Shown: positions 8,631 through 17,459, counted from the stretch's first letter. The stretch is 64,000 nucleotides of DNA from Nonomuraea solani (GCF_900108335.1 NZ_FNVT01000001.1:612977-676976), one strand, 5' to 3'. Notes: generated from the sequence alone by a model not told the origin. Translations and numbers: made by a program.

Positions 8631-9731
8631 ATGGGCAGGCCCGGGATCGCGGCGGTCATCGCGCTCGCCGCGCTGAGCGGCTGGATCGCCTCCGCCGTCT
8701 CCTCATCGGCCGACGCGTCGAGGCCGACGCCACCGCCGCCCGTCAGCGGGCCCGAGCAGACGATCACGCCGACGCCGGTGCTGCGGATCGGTACGTCCAT
8801 CAGGCCCAGCCCGCTGATCATCGGCAGGGACTCGGTCTACGCGGTGACCGTGACGAACGCCGAGCACCAGGACACCGCCGGGGTCACCGTCACCATCACC
8901 CTCGACCAGAACCTGACGCCGGGCCGGGTGCCGGTCGGCTGCTCGCGTACGAACCGGACCATCACGTGCGACGCGCTGACGATCCCGGCGGACCGGAGCG
9001 TGACGTACGAGATCCCCGTCGTCACCGACCCGGCGCTCCAGGACGGCACGATCATCACCAACCGCGCCCACGTCACCGGCGGCCCGGCCACGCAGCTGAT
9101 CAGCCGCGCCCAGGTCATGACCGACCTGGAGATCGCCGCCGACGGCCCGCGCCGGGCCAAGGCCGGCGACAGTGTCCCGCACACGCTGACGGTCACCAAC
9201 CACGGCCCCTCACGGGCGCAGCAGGTCACCGTCCAGAGCCCGGCCCACGGCGAACGCTCCCTCGGCGCGCTGGCCCCGGACGAGACCAGGACGTTCACGT
9301 ACACGAAGACCCCTGGGACCCCCGGCCTGTTCGAGACGTGCGCCGTCGTCCGCACCGGCAGCCGCGAGGAGAACGACGCCAACAACCGCTCCTGTACGGG
9401 CACCACCGTCAGGCCGGTCCGCGCCCCCGCCCCCGCCTCCACGCCGGAACCGTCGGCCACGCCCCGGGACGCCGCCGCCGAGGCCGTGGTGGTGGAAGAG
9501 CCGCCGATGGCGGAACCGAAGCAACAACAGGTCCGCGAGAACGAGCCCCTCCCCGCGCCCGCCGACGTCCCGCCGCCCGCCCACGACGAGGAGCAGGGAA
9601 CCCTGCCGCTGACCGGCGTGTCGGTCTGGGCGCTCGGGCTCGTCGTGGCCGTGCTGCTGTCGGTCGGCCTGCTGATCGGCTATTTCTCGCGCCATGAGCC
9701 CCGCCGTGAGAAGGCCGGACGGGCCCGCTGA
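8631..9731 (+). CDS. Cell-wall-anchored surface protein with DUF11-like repeats and LPLTG
   Basis: A 366-residue exported protein. Residues 1-28 form a signal peptide, followed by a Pro/Thr-rich spacer and two immunoglobulin-like modules of the conserved-repeat (DUF11) type (PLIIGRDSVYAVTVTN and AKAGDSVPHTLTVTNHGPS). A Pro/Ala/Glu-rich stalk precedes the C-terminal sorting signal LPLTG, a hydrophobic segment and the basic tail SRHEPRREKAGRAR. Sortase anchoring to peptidoglycan is expected. No sortase gene lies in the window. The role is likely structural or adhesive; no catalytic motif is seen. Confidence 0.82.
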   Translation: MGRPGIAAVIALAALSGWIASAVSSSADASRPTPPPPVSGPEQTITPTPVLRIGTSIRPSPLIIGRDSVYAVTVTNAEHQDTAGVTVTITLDQNLTPGRVPVGCSRTNRTITCDALTIPADRSVTYEIPVVTDPALQDGTIITNRAHVTGGPATQLISRAQVMTDLEIAADGPRRAKAGDSVPHTLTVTNHGPSRAQQVTVQSPAHGERSLGALAPDETRTFTYTKTPGTPGLFETCAVVRTGSREENDANNRSCTGTTVRPVRAPAPASTPEPSATPRDAAAEAVVVEEPPMAEPKQQQVRENEPLPAPADVPPPAHDEEQGTLPLTGVSVWALGLVVAVLLSVGLLIGYFSRHEPRREKAGRAR

Positions 9732-9733
9732 CC

Positions 9734-10192
9734 TCACCTCGTACGCGGTGCCAGCGCGTCTCGCGTCCACGACCCGAGCACCAGCAGCGTCTTCGTCCCC
9801 GTCACGTCCCCGGCCCTGCGCAGCCGGTCGATGACCTGTTGCAGGTGCCCCAGGTCGCGTACGCGCACGTGGATCAGCGCGTCGGGGTCGCCGGCGATCG
9901 TGAACACCGCCTGCACCTCGGGCACGTCCGTGGCGGTCCTGACGATCTCGCTGACCGGCGTCGTGCCGGGGTAGCGCAGCTCGGTGAACGCCTCAATGCC
10001 CCACCCGAGCTTGCCGTAGTCGATCTGCACGGTGAAGCCGGTGATCACCCCGAGGTCCCGCAGCCGGTCCACCCGCCGCTTGACCGCCGCCACCGACAGC
10101 CCGATCACCTCGGCCATCTCGGAGAACGTCCTGCGCCCGTCCTCCCGCAGCAGCCGCAGCACCTGGTGGTCGATCTCGTCCAGGTCAGCCAC
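9734..10192 (-). CDS. Lrp/AsnC-family transcriptional regulator
   Basis: A 152-residue regulator: N-terminal helix-turn-helix (LDEIDHQVLRLLREDGRRTF then IGLSVAAVKRRVDRLRDLGV) and a C-terminal RAM/ligand domain with the GDPDALIHVRVRDLGHL segment. GTG 10192 with GGAGG eight bases upstream is preferred over the TTG at 10216. These octameric regulators respond to amino acids. It is divergent from the indolepyruvate oxidoreductase gene, across an unusually AT-rich spacer holding an inverted repeat, so control of amino-acid keto-acid oxidation is likely. Confidence 0.88.
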   Translation of the reverse strand: MADLDEIDHQVLRLLREDGRRTFSEMAEVIGLSVAAVKRRVDRLRDLGVITGFTVQIDYGKLGWGIEAFTELRYPGTTPVSEIVRTATDVPEVQAVFTIAGDPDALIHVRVRDLGHLQQVIDRLRRAGDVTGTKTLLVLGSWTRDALAPRTR

Positions 10193-10211
10193 GGGGAACG
10201 CCTCCTTCGGG

Positions 10212-10257
10212 CGCAAATAACATCAGCCGATTACTCCATGAAGTCATATTGTTTGCG
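10212..10257. promoter_or_regulatory. Candidate Lrp operator in divergent promoter region
   Basis: An imperfect inverted repeat: CGCAAATAACAT at 10212-10223 and ATATTGTTTGCG at 10246-10257, matching at 10 of 12 positions and spaced roughly three helical turns. The surrounding 10210-10300 is much more AT-rich than its neighbours, as expected for Lrp-type sites and promoters. Assignment to the adjacent Lrp gene is inference. Confidence 0.45.
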
Positions 10258-10346
10258 TCTTCGACCTACTTTATCATCTAATACTTGCGCACATCGTGCC
10301 CTCGTTGCTGTGCTGGGACACACACGTAGAACGCCAGGAGGTTCGC

Positions 10347-13300
10347 ATGAGCGCGAGCGAGACTCCCGCCCCCGTATCGCTCGACGACAGGTACGCCGCC
10401 CCTGACGGCCGCGTGCTCATCTCCGGCATCCAGGCCCTGGTCCGCCTGACGCTGGAACAGCGCCGCCTGGACGAGGAGCGCGGGCTGGACACGCGGGTGT
10501 TCGTCACCGGCTACCAAGGTTCGCCGCTGGGCGGGGTGGACCTGGAGATGGGCCGGGCGGCCCGGTTTCTGGACCCGGCGGGGGTGGTGTTCAGGCCCGG
10601 CCTGAACGAGGAGCTCGCGGCCACCGCCGTGGCCGGAACCCAGCTCCTGGAGCAGGTGCCGGGCCGCCGCCACGACGGCGTGACCGGCTTCTGGTACGGC
10701 AAGAACCCCGGCCTCGACCGGGCCGCCGACGCCATCAGGCACGCCAACACGGCCGGCACGGCCGCGCTCGGCGGCGCGGTGGCCTGGATCGGCGACGACC
10801 CCGGCTGCAAGTCCTCCACGCTGCCCAGCTCGTGCGAGCCGATGTGCCAGAGCCTGTCCATGCCGCTGCTCGCCCCCGGCTCGGTCGCCGAGATCATCGA
10901 GTACGGGCTGCACGCGGTGGCCATGTCCAGGGCCGCCGGGCTCTGGGTGGGCATGAAGATCGTCGCGGACATCGCCGACGCCTCCGCCACCGTGGACCTC
11001 GGCTCACTGCGCGAGACCATCCCCGTGCCCGGCCGCGACTCACGGGGACCCGCCCCCATCCTGCTCGGGGCGGCCGCCGTGGCGGCGGAGCACGACCTGC
11101 TGACCCGCCGCCTCGACCTGGCCCGCGCGTACGCCCGCGAGCACGGCCTGAACCGGATCACCGCCGGCGCCGGCAACACCACGCTGGGCGTCCTCGCCTC
11201 CGGCGCCACCTACGCGGTGGTCCAGCGGGCCCTGTCCGACCTGGGGATCGACCTCGACGAGGCGGGGGTGCGGCTGATCAGGATCGGGATGCCGTTCCCG
11301 CTCGCGTACGACGAGCTGGTCGCCATGACCTCCGACCTCGACCGGGTGCTCGTGGTCGAGGACAAAGTGCCGTTCCTGGAAGGGCACCTCAAGCAGGCCC
11401 TGTACGGCGGCGAGCGCACCCCGGCAATCGCGGGCAGGGACCTGCTCACGGCCAAGGGCACCCTGAGCGCCGAGGACGTGGCCACGGCCATCGCCCGCTG
11501 CCTGGGCGTCGAACGGCCCCGCCGCGCGCCCCGGCGACGCGGGCTGCTGCCGGTGGTGGCGGCGCGGACGCCCTACTTCTGCTCGGGCTGCCCGCACAAC
11601 ACCTCGACCCGCACCTCGGACGACACGCTGGTCGGCGTGGGCATCGGCTGCCACGCGATGATCGCGCTGGACGGGCACGGGCGCGGCACCCAGGTGGGCA
11701 TCACGCAGATGGGCGGTGAGGGGGCCCAGTGGATCGGGCTGTCGCCGTTCACCGAGGACCGGCATTTCGTACAGAACCTGGGCGACGGGACCTTCCACCA
11801 CTCCGGCTCCCTCGCGATCAGGGCCGCCGTCGCCGCCGGGGTGACGATGACGTACAAACTGCTCTACAACGACGCCGTCGCCATGACCGGCGGCCAGCGC
11901 GCGGAAGGCCGGCTCGACGTGCCCGCGCTGACGCGCGAGCTGGAGATCGAGGGCGTGCGCCGGATCGTGGTCACGACGCCGGAGCCGGAGACGTACCGGG
12001 GGGTGCGGCTGGCGCCGGTCGCCTCCGTACGGCACCGCGACGACCTGCCCGAGGTCGAGCGCGAACTGGCCGCGCTGGACGGCGTCACCGTGCTCATCCA
12101 CGACGACCGCTGCGCCGCCGAGGAACGGCGGCTGCGCAAGCGCGGCAAAGTGCCCGCGGCCACCCAGAAGGTCGTGATCAACGAGCGGGTCTGCGAGGGC
12201 TGCGGCGACTGCGGCGACGTCTCCACGTGCCTGTCCGTGCAGCCCGTCGAGACCGAGTACGGCCGCAAGACCCGCATCCACCAGGCCTCCTGCAACACGG
12301 ACCTGAGCTGCCTCAAGGGCGACTGCCCTTCGTTCCTGCTGGTGGAGCCGGGCACTGTTGTCAGGCGCGAGCCGCCGCCGCTGCCCGTGGAGCTCCAGGA
12401 ACCTCTTCATGGCGCCGGTGACGAGGTGCTGATCAGAATGCCCGGCATCGGCGGCACCGGCGTGGTCACCGTGTCGCAGATCCTGCAGATGGCGGCGCAC
12501 CTCGACGGGCTGCACGCGGCCGGGCTGGAGCAGACCGGGCTGGCCCAGAAGGGCGGGCCGGTGGTGAGCGACGTACGGATCTCCAAGCGGTCGCCGGAGG
12601 GCTCGATCCGGGCCTCGGGCGGGAGCGCCGACGTGCTCATCGGGTTCGACGTGCTGGGCGCGGCGGCCGAAGTCACCCTCGCCGTGGCCGCGCCGGAGCG
12701 TACCGTCGCCGTGCTGAACACCTCCATCGTGCCCACCGCCGCCATGGTCACCGGCCGCGTCCCCGTGCCCGGCCACGCCGAGGCGGTGGCGCGGGTCGAG
12801 TCGGCCACCAAGGAGCAGTTCCTGGTGGACGCGCACGCGCTGTCGGAGGCGCTGTTCGGTGACCACATGCCGGCCAACCTGCTGCTGCTCGGGGCCGCCT
12901 ACCAGCACGGCTGCCTGCCGGTCAGCGCCGGCGCCATCGAGCGCGCCATCACGCTCAACAGGGCCGCCGTCGAGCAGAACCTGGCCGCCTTCCGCTGGGG
13001 CCGCGCCGCCGTGTCCGACCCCGAGGCCGTGCGCGGGGCCGTCCTGCCCGGCTCGGTGCCTCAGGGGTTCGACGAGGTCATCGCCGCTCGCGTCGCCGAT
13101 TTGACCGGCTACCAGAACGCGGCTTACGCCCGTACGTACGCCGAGGACGTACGCCAGGTCGTGGCCCTCGCGACCGAGCGGGCGGGCGCTGAGTCCGCCG
13201 CCGCGATCGGCCTCGCCTACGCCCGCGGGCTGCACAAGCTCATGGCCTACAAGGATGAGTACGAGGTCGCCCGCCTGCACCTCGACCCCGACGAGCGGGC

Positions 13301-13706
13301 CCGCCGCGAACGCGAGTTCGGCCCCGACGCCGTCGTGTCGGTCCTGCTGCACCCGCCGGCGCTGCGCGCGATGGGCATGAAGCGCAAGATCAAACTGCGC
13401 CGCTCGGCCGGCGTCCTGTTCCGTGGCCTGCGGGCGGCCCGGGTGCTGCGCGGGACGGCGTTCGACGTGTTCGGCCGCGCGGAGGTGCGCCGGGTGGAGC
13501 GCTCGCTCGTCACCGAGTACCGCGACCTGGTGCGTACCGCCCTGACCCGCCTCACCCCCGCCACCGCCGGGGCGGTCGAGGAGATCGCGGGCCTGACGGA
13601 GCTCATCCGGGGGTACGAGGACATCAAGCTCGCCCGGGTCGCTCAGTTCCGCGAACAAGCCACGGCCGCCCTCGATGCCCTGGACGAGCCCGCTCCTACC
13701 GCCTGA
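10347..13706 (+). CDS. Fused indolepyruvate:ferredoxin oxidoreductase family protein
   Basis: A 1119-residue cytoplasmic enzyme combining the IorA-like thiamin diphosphate part and the IorB-like gamma part in one chain. It oxidatively decarboxylates aryl or branched-chain 2-keto acids to acyl-CoA with ferredoxin as acceptor. Visible marks are the pyrimidine-binding N-terminal domain (GYQGSPLGGVD), CSGCPHNTSTR, the TPP-domain stretch GVGIGCHAMIALDG, a cysteine cluster of ferredoxin type (CEGCGDCGDVSTC and later CLKGDC) and the C-terminal gamma domain IGGTGVVTVSQIL. ATG 10347 with AGGAGG upstream is the start. The divergent Lrp gene and downstream acyl-CoA dehydrogenase suggest amino-acid catabolism. 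Confidence 0.88.
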   Translation: MSASETPAPVSLDDRYAAPDGRVLISGIQALVRLTLEQRRLDEERGLDTRVFVTGYQGSPLGGVDLEMGRAARFLDPAGVVFRPGLNEELAATAVAGTQLLEQVPGRRHDGVTGFWYGKNPGLDRAADAIRHANTAGTAALGGAVAWIGDDPGCKSSTLPSSCEPMCQSLSMPLLAPGSVAEIIEYGLHAVAMSRAAGLWVGMKIVADIADASATVDLGSLRETIPVPGRDSRGPAPILLGAAAVAAEHDLLTRRLDLARAYAREHGLNRITAGAGNTTLGVLASGATYAVVQRALSDLGIDLDEAGVRLIRIGMPFPLAYDELVAMTSDLDRVLVVEDKVPFLEGHLKQALYGGERTPAIAGRDLLTAKGTLSAEDVATAIARCLGVERPRRAPRRRGLLPVVAARTPYFCSGCPHNTSTRTSDDTLVGVGIGCHAMIALDGHGRGTQVGITQMGGEGAQWIGLSPFTEDRHFVQNLGDGTFHHSGSLAIRAAVAAGVTMTYKLLYNDAVAMTGGQRAEGRLDVPALTRELEIEGVRRIVVTTPEPETYRGVRLAPVASVRHRDDLPEVERELAALDGVTVLIHDDRCAAEERRLRKRGKVPAATQKVVINERVCEGCGDCGDVSTCLSVQPVETEYGRKTRIHQASCNTDLSCLKGDCPSFLLVEPGTVVRREPPPLPVELQEPLHGAGDEVLIRMPGIGGTGVVTVSQILQMAAHLDGLHAAGLEQTGLAQKGGPVVSDVRISKRSPEGSIRASGGSADVLIGFDVLGAAAEVTLAVAAPERTVAVLNTSIVPTAAMVTGRVPVPGHAEAVARVESATKEQFLVDAHALSEALFGDHMPANLLLLGAAYQHGCLPVSAGAIERAITLNRAAVEQNLAAFRWGRAAVSDPEAVRGAVLPGSVPQGFDEVIAARVADLTGYQNAAYARTYAEDVRQVVALATERAGAESAAAIGLAYARGLHKLMAYKDEYEVARLHLDPDERARREREFGPDAVVSVLLHPPALRAMGMKRKIKLRRSAGVLFRGLRAARVLRGTAFDVFGRAEVRRVERSLVTEYRDLVRTALTRLTPATAGAVEEIAGLTELIRGYEDIKLARVAQFREQATAALDALDEPAPTA

Positions 13707-13751
13707 CCCCGCCCTTCACCCACAGCCGATCGCCCGCACTTGTTCACCCGC

Positions 13752-13797
13752 ACCCGTTCGATCCCACCCGTTCGATCCCACCCGTTCGATCCCACCC
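13752..13797. repeat. 14-bp tandem repeat, three exact copies
   Basis: The unit ACCCGTTCGATCCC occurs three times head to tail (13752, 13766, 13780) with a fourth degenerate copy nearer the acyl-CoA dehydrogenase start. It lies in the 136-base spacer between two co-directional genes. It may be replication slippage or a multi-site binding element; nothing decides between these. Confidence 0.8.
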
Positions 13798-13842
13798 ACC
13801 CGTCCGACCTCACCGTTTCGATCCCGCCAGGAGTGAGTAACC

Positions 13843-14988
13843 GTGACCGCGACCGTCGACCGCCTGCTACCCGACCAGGACGCCCGGGACCTCATCGAGC
13901 TGACCAGGGAGATCGCCGACAAGGAACTGGCGCGCCGGGTGGACGAGCACGAGCGCGCGGAGACGTACCCGGAGGGGCTGTTCACCACGCTGGGGTCGGC
14001 AGGGCTGCTCGGACTGCCGTACCCGGAGGAGTTCGGGGGCGGCGGGCAACCGTACGAGGTGTACCTGCAGGTGATCGAGGAGCTGGCGATGCGCTGGGCC
14101 GCCGTCGCGGTGGCGACCAGCGTGCACACGCTCGCCTGCCACCCTATTGCCGCCTTCGGCACGCCACAGCAGCGGGAGCGGTGGCTCCCCGACATGCTGG
14201 CCGGCCACATGATCGGCGGCTACAGCCTGTCAGAGCCCCAGGCCGGATCCGACGCCGGCGCCCTGACCTGCAGGGCGGAACGCGTCGAAAACGGCTACCG
14301 TATCACCGGCAACAAGGCGTGGATCACCCACGGGGGCATAGCCGACTTCTACGCCCTGTTCGTCCGCACCGGCGAGGGCTCACGAGGCGTGTCCTGCTTC
14401 CTGGCACCGGGCACGACCGACGGCCTGACGTTCGGCCGCCCCGAGGAAAAGATGGGCCTCCACGCCATCCCGACAACCAGCGCCCACTGGGACGGAGCCA
14501 TCCTGGAAACCGACCGCCTGGTGGGGGAGGAGGGCCAGGGCCTCCAGATAGCCTTCAGCGCCCTGGACTCCGGCCGCCTGGGCATCGCCGCCTGCGCCAC
14601 GGGCCTCGCCCAAGCCGCGCTCGACGAGGCGGTGACGTACGCCAAGGAACGCCAGACGTTCGGAAAGCGCATCATCGACCACCAGGGACTCGGCTTCCTC
14701 CTGGCGGACATGGCGGCGGCCGTGGACAGCGCACGAGCCACGTACCTGGACGCGGCCCGCCGCCGGGACGCGGGGCTGGAGTACAGCAGGCAGGCGAGCG
14801 TGGCCAAACTGGTCGCCACGGACGCCGCCATGAAGGTGACCACGGACGCGGTGCAGGTGTTCGGGGGCTACGGCTACACGCGGGAGTTCCGGGTCGAGCG
14901 CTACATGCGCGAGGCCAAGATCATGCAGATCTTCGAGGGCACCAACCAAATCCAGCGCCTGGTCATCAGCAGACACCTGGCCAAGTAG
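13843..14988 (+). CDS. Acyl-CoA dehydrogenase
   Basis: A 381-residue flavoenzyme that introduces the alpha,beta double bond into acyl-CoA, passing electrons to ETF. The N-terminal helical domain, the FAD-contacting segment YSLSEPQAGSDAGAL and the C-terminal helices with FGGYGYTREFRVERYMR and FEGTNQIQR are present. The Glu in FEGTNQ is at the usual catalytic-base position of short/medium-chain enzymes. The GTG start at 13843 has GGAG nine bases upstream. Being downstream of the keto-acid ferredoxin oxidoreductase, it probably acts next on the acyl-CoA that enzyme produces, such as a branched-chain or aryl-acyl-CoA (inference). Confidence 0.88.
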   Translation: MTATVDRLLPDQDARDLIELTREIADKELARRVDEHERAETYPEGLFTTLGSAGLLGLPYPEEFGGGGQPYEVYLQVIEELAMRWAAVAVATSVHTLACHPIAAFGTPQQRERWLPDMLAGHMIGGYSLSEPQAGSDAGALTCRAERVENGYRITGNKAWITHGGIADFYALFVRTGEGSRGVSCFLAPGTTDGLTFGRPEEKMGLHAIPTTSAHWDGAILETDRLVGEEGQGLQIAFSALDSGRLGIAACATGLAQAALDEAVTYAKERQTFGKRIIDHQGLGFLLADMAAAVDSARATYLDAARRRDAGLEYSRQASVAKLVATDAAMKVTTDAVQVFGGYGYTREFRVERYMREAKIMQIFEGTNQIQRLVISRHLAK

Positions 14989-15526
14989 GTTGCCCTCAGC
15001 CACCCACCCGTTGCCCGATTACCAGGTTGCCTGGCGGGATCCCACCCTGAGCGGTCCTCGCTCCGCTCGGGCTGCCCGCCTGGGGCGTGCCTCCGGCCCG
15101 CCAAAAAGGTCTTCTCTTGGGGCGCTTCGCGCAAGAGCGGCTCAGACGCTCTCACTCAGGCGCCTTCGGCGCACCCCACGCGCCTACGGCGCCCTCCCTT
15201 GCCCGGTTACCGAGTGGGCTGGCGGATGCCCACCCAAGATCCTCGCTGCGCTCGGGCAGAGCGCCTTCGGCGCGCATGATCCTGACTACCGGTAGCCATG
15301 ACACCGCGGTGGGACATGCGCGGGATGATCTTGGTGGAGTTTTCCAGGTCAGTACTGTTGTTGAGCCCTCGTAGAGTCCACGCTGGGGATGTTGCCGCGG
15401 ACTGGCGTCGCATCGTCTGACACTTCCAACCAATCCCGACGATTCGGTTGCTGCGGTAGGTGAAGCGCAGTCCAATGGCTCATGTCTTGGTCTCCAGCTT
15501 GACCGTCCGCACCCAAGGAGTCAGGT
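14989..15526. repeat. Palindrome-rich intergenic repeat region
   Basis: No gene is seen in these 538 bases. Two imperfect direct repeats of about 60-70 bases (15011-15080 and 15199-15260) both begin TTGCCCG(A/G)TTACC and end CCTCGCT(C/G)CGCTCGGGC. The perfect hairpin GCGCC-TWC-GGCGC occurs three times (15160, 15180, 15261). The pattern looks like dispersed REP/BIME-like hairpin elements rather than coding DNA. The part 15300-15526 has ordinary composition and should hold the promoter of the WXG100-like gene. Confidence 0.6.
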
Positions 15527-15766
15527 ATGACCCGGGAGCAAGTGGAACAGGCCTTACGCAGAGCCGAGCAACTCGCCGATCAGGCCAGGTCCAGACTCGA
15601 CCGCCCGATCGCGCTCATGGGGCAGAACGTATGGACCGGTCCGGCCGCTCAGCGCTTCGCCGGTGAACTGACCGCTCAGCGCCAAATCCTGATCGGGGCG
15701 TGTGCCGGGGCGGTAGAAGAACTCCGGGCGTTGTTGGCCCGTACGCCGGCGGACAGCCCCGGCTAG
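15527..15766 (+). CDS. WXG100-like small secreted protein
   Basis: A 79-residue, almost fully helical protein with the WxG-type turn WTGPAAQRFAGEL in the middle, the hallmark of ESX/type VII substrates and their chaperone-like partners. AAGGAG lies six bases before the ATG. It ends two bases before the start of the large toxin gene, so the two are translationally coupled. The protein probably pairs with the toxin N-terminus for type VII export. GC content is lower than in flanking catabolic genes. Confidence 0.75.
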   Translation: MTREQVEQALRRAEQLADQARSRLDRPIALMGQNVWTGPAAQRFAGELTAQRQILIGACAGAVEELRALLARTPADSPG

Positions 15767-15768
15767 CC

Positions 15769-16920
15769 ATGGGCCAGTTGGAGGGCATGGTGCCGGAGGG
15801 AGTCCGCAGTCTGAAAGACGCGCTGCGCCAGGCTGAATCGGCGCTGGACTCCATCGGCGAGGAGTTATGGACACTACTGCGCGGGGCTTGGCTGTCGCCT
15901 GCCTCGGCCGACACCATTCGTCGAGTAGCGGCGTGGGCCGGAATTCAAGGCCCTGAGATCAATAAGCGGTTGGTGCTTCTGGAGCGCATGGAGGTGGACA
16001 AGCCGGAGCTGTTCGGCGCGGGCAAGCCACCAATCTCTGTCGATGACTCCGTGTTCGCTCCCGGAGCGGTCCTGCCCACGACAGGTGGCTTCTGGGACCG
16101 ACTCGGCCAGCAGATCCAGGACACGCTCGACCCGAATCTGAACTCCCGTGACGGGATGACGGAAACGGTCAAGGGCGCGGTGGAGAGCGTGGCCGGCTTG
16201 GGGAAGTTGGTGATCGACTACTCGCCCACCCGGGCGGTCATCGACCATATGGGCTGGCAGCGCAGCGTCAACGACATGGCTCAAGGGCTGCTCTACGGCG
16301 TTCAGAACCCGGCCGAGTTCGCCAAGGCGGCGCTGGACTGGGATACATGGGCCTCAAATCCCGATCGGGCGTTCGGCCGCCTCATTCCGGACATCGTGGC
16401 AGCCATCACCACGGCCGGCTCCAGCGGCGCAGTCTCAGGCACCAAGCAGGCCGTTGGAGCCCTGGCCAAGGCCGCCAAGAACGTGATAAATCCCAAGCCG
16501 TCGGCCACGCTCTTCCCCTATGGAGAGCGCTTCGAGTTCAAGGGGAAGGAGACGCCACCGCTGTTCCGGGGGGACGGTCGGATCACGGACAAGATCTTCG
16601 AGAAGGGCATGACCGCACGAGACCCGGACATGAGCCTTGAAGATCACCTCTCGGGCGAGAACGGCCTGATCGGTGCCTCAAAGAGCAAGAACGTGGCCAG
16701 GGGGTTCGCAGTCGGGCACAAGGGATACATCTTCGAGGTCGATGACCGCGGGAACGGCATGGAAGTGAAATACGGGCCCGGATTCAAACACCTCAAGGGC
16801 GAGCAGGAGGTCGTGTTCAAACAGATCGATCCATCGCAGATCAGAGGAGCCTGGAAGCCAGGCAAGTACGGGGAAGCGGACGACGTCTGGATCCCGAACC
16901 CCAACTATGTGCCGAGGTGA
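15769..16920 (+). CDS. Polymorphic toxin with cholera-toxin-like ADP-ribosyltransferase C-terminus
   Basis: A 383-residue protein. The N-terminal 100 residues are helical and WXG/LXG-like (EELWTLLRGAWLSPASADTIRR), followed by an Ala/Gly-rich linker. The C-terminal domain (about 255-383) carries the R-S-E triad of cholera-toxin-class ADP-ribosyltransferases: LFRGDGR at 265-271, a GASKS segment at 302-306 in the STS position, and the E-x-E pair GEQEVV (Glu345, Glu347) followed by a short helix-strand SQIRGAW. In cholera toxin A1 the corresponding segments read LYRADSR, STS and DEQEVS. It probably transfers ADP-ribose from NAD to a target in competing cells. An immunity gene follows directly. 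Confidence 0.75.
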   Translation: MGQLEGMVPEGVRSLKDALRQAESALDSIGEELWTLLRGAWLSPASADTIRRVAAWAGIQGPEINKRLVLLERMEVDKPELFGAGKPPISVDDSVFAPGAVLPTTGGFWDRLGQQIQDTLDPNLNSRDGMTETVKGAVESVAGLGKLVIDYSPTRAVIDHMGWQRSVNDMAQGLLYGVQNPAEFAKAALDWDTWASNPDRAFGRLIPDIVAAITTAGSSGAVSGTKQAVGALAKAAKNVINPKPSATLFPYGERFEFKGKETPPLFRGDGRITDKIFEKGMTARDPDMSLEDHLSGENGLIGASKSKNVARGFAVGHKGYIFEVDDRGNGMEVKYGPGFKHLKGEQEVVFKQIDPSQIRGAWKPGKYGEADDVWIPNPNYVPR

Positions 16921-16922
16921 GC

Positions 16923-17327
16923 ATGCACCATCTCCAATTGGTCGCACTGGCCGACGAATCCCTTGTGCCCTGTCAGGTGACAACCCGTACCGACGACGAG
17001 ACATACGAGCTGCGACTGAATCGCGCAAACGCGTCGCCCATCGTGGTCCATTCGTCGATCGACTTCGAAGACACCTTGAGACAGCTAAGAGCAGAGCTGG
17101 AACGGCAGAACCTATTGCTGCTCTGTAATAGATTCCGCCGCAATGCGTTTGTCTCCTCAATGGCACGTCAGATGAGTGATGGCCTAGGCTGCTACCTCGT
17201 TGTTGCAGGAGAACCCGTTTCGCCTGAATTGATTGTCGAGAGCCTCGCGCCCGCCCCCAGGGGGGATGTCGTCCTCGCTGACGAGGCGTCGAAATTTATC
17301 AACGATTGGATCGCCAGCTTCGATTGA
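16923..17327 (+). CDS. Probable immunity protein for the ART toxin
   Basis: A 134-residue cytoplasmic protein with no recognised domain. The toxin TGA at 16918-16920 precedes ATG 16923 by two bases, and GAGG inside the toxin's last codons serves as the ribosome site; an alternative GTG at 16917 overlaps the stop. The protein has alternating strands and helices (LVALADESLVPCQVTTR, LRQLRAELERQNLLLLCN) and an acidic C-terminal helix. Position, size and lack of secretion signal are typical of immunity genes in polymorphic toxin loci. Base composition is lower in GC than the genome average, in keeping with horizontal transfer. Confidence 0.6.
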   Translation: MHHLQLVALADESLVPCQVTTRTDDETYELRLNRANASPIVVHSSIDFEDTLRQLRAELERQNLLLLCNRFRRNAFVSSMARQMSDGLGCYLVVAGEPVSPELIVESLAPAPRGDVVLADEASKFINDWIASFD

Positions 17328-17459
17328 ACGATTTCTGGCTTCGGCGCGCACCGCAGGCGGTCGGGGGTGATCGGCTGCCGCGGCCTTCTGCGTTGGGTCT
17401 TGCCACCGGGTAGCTTGATGACGACATTGCTGACGGGACGCAGTCGGAGGATTCGGCGC

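Noticed and set aside
10258..10346. AT-rich leader of the oxidoreductase gene as a riboswitch
   Set aside because: No conserved aptamer-like stems are visible; operator plus promoter explains the composition.
11040..13658. 872-codon open frame on the minus strand
   Set aside because: It lies fully antisense to the indolepyruvate oxidoreductase gene, has His/Gly/Arg-rich shadow composition and no family motif.
15152..15475. Minus-strand frames in the repeat zone, considered as transposase remnants
   Set aside because: No DDE, HTH or inverted-repeat evidence; the frames run across the hairpin repeats.
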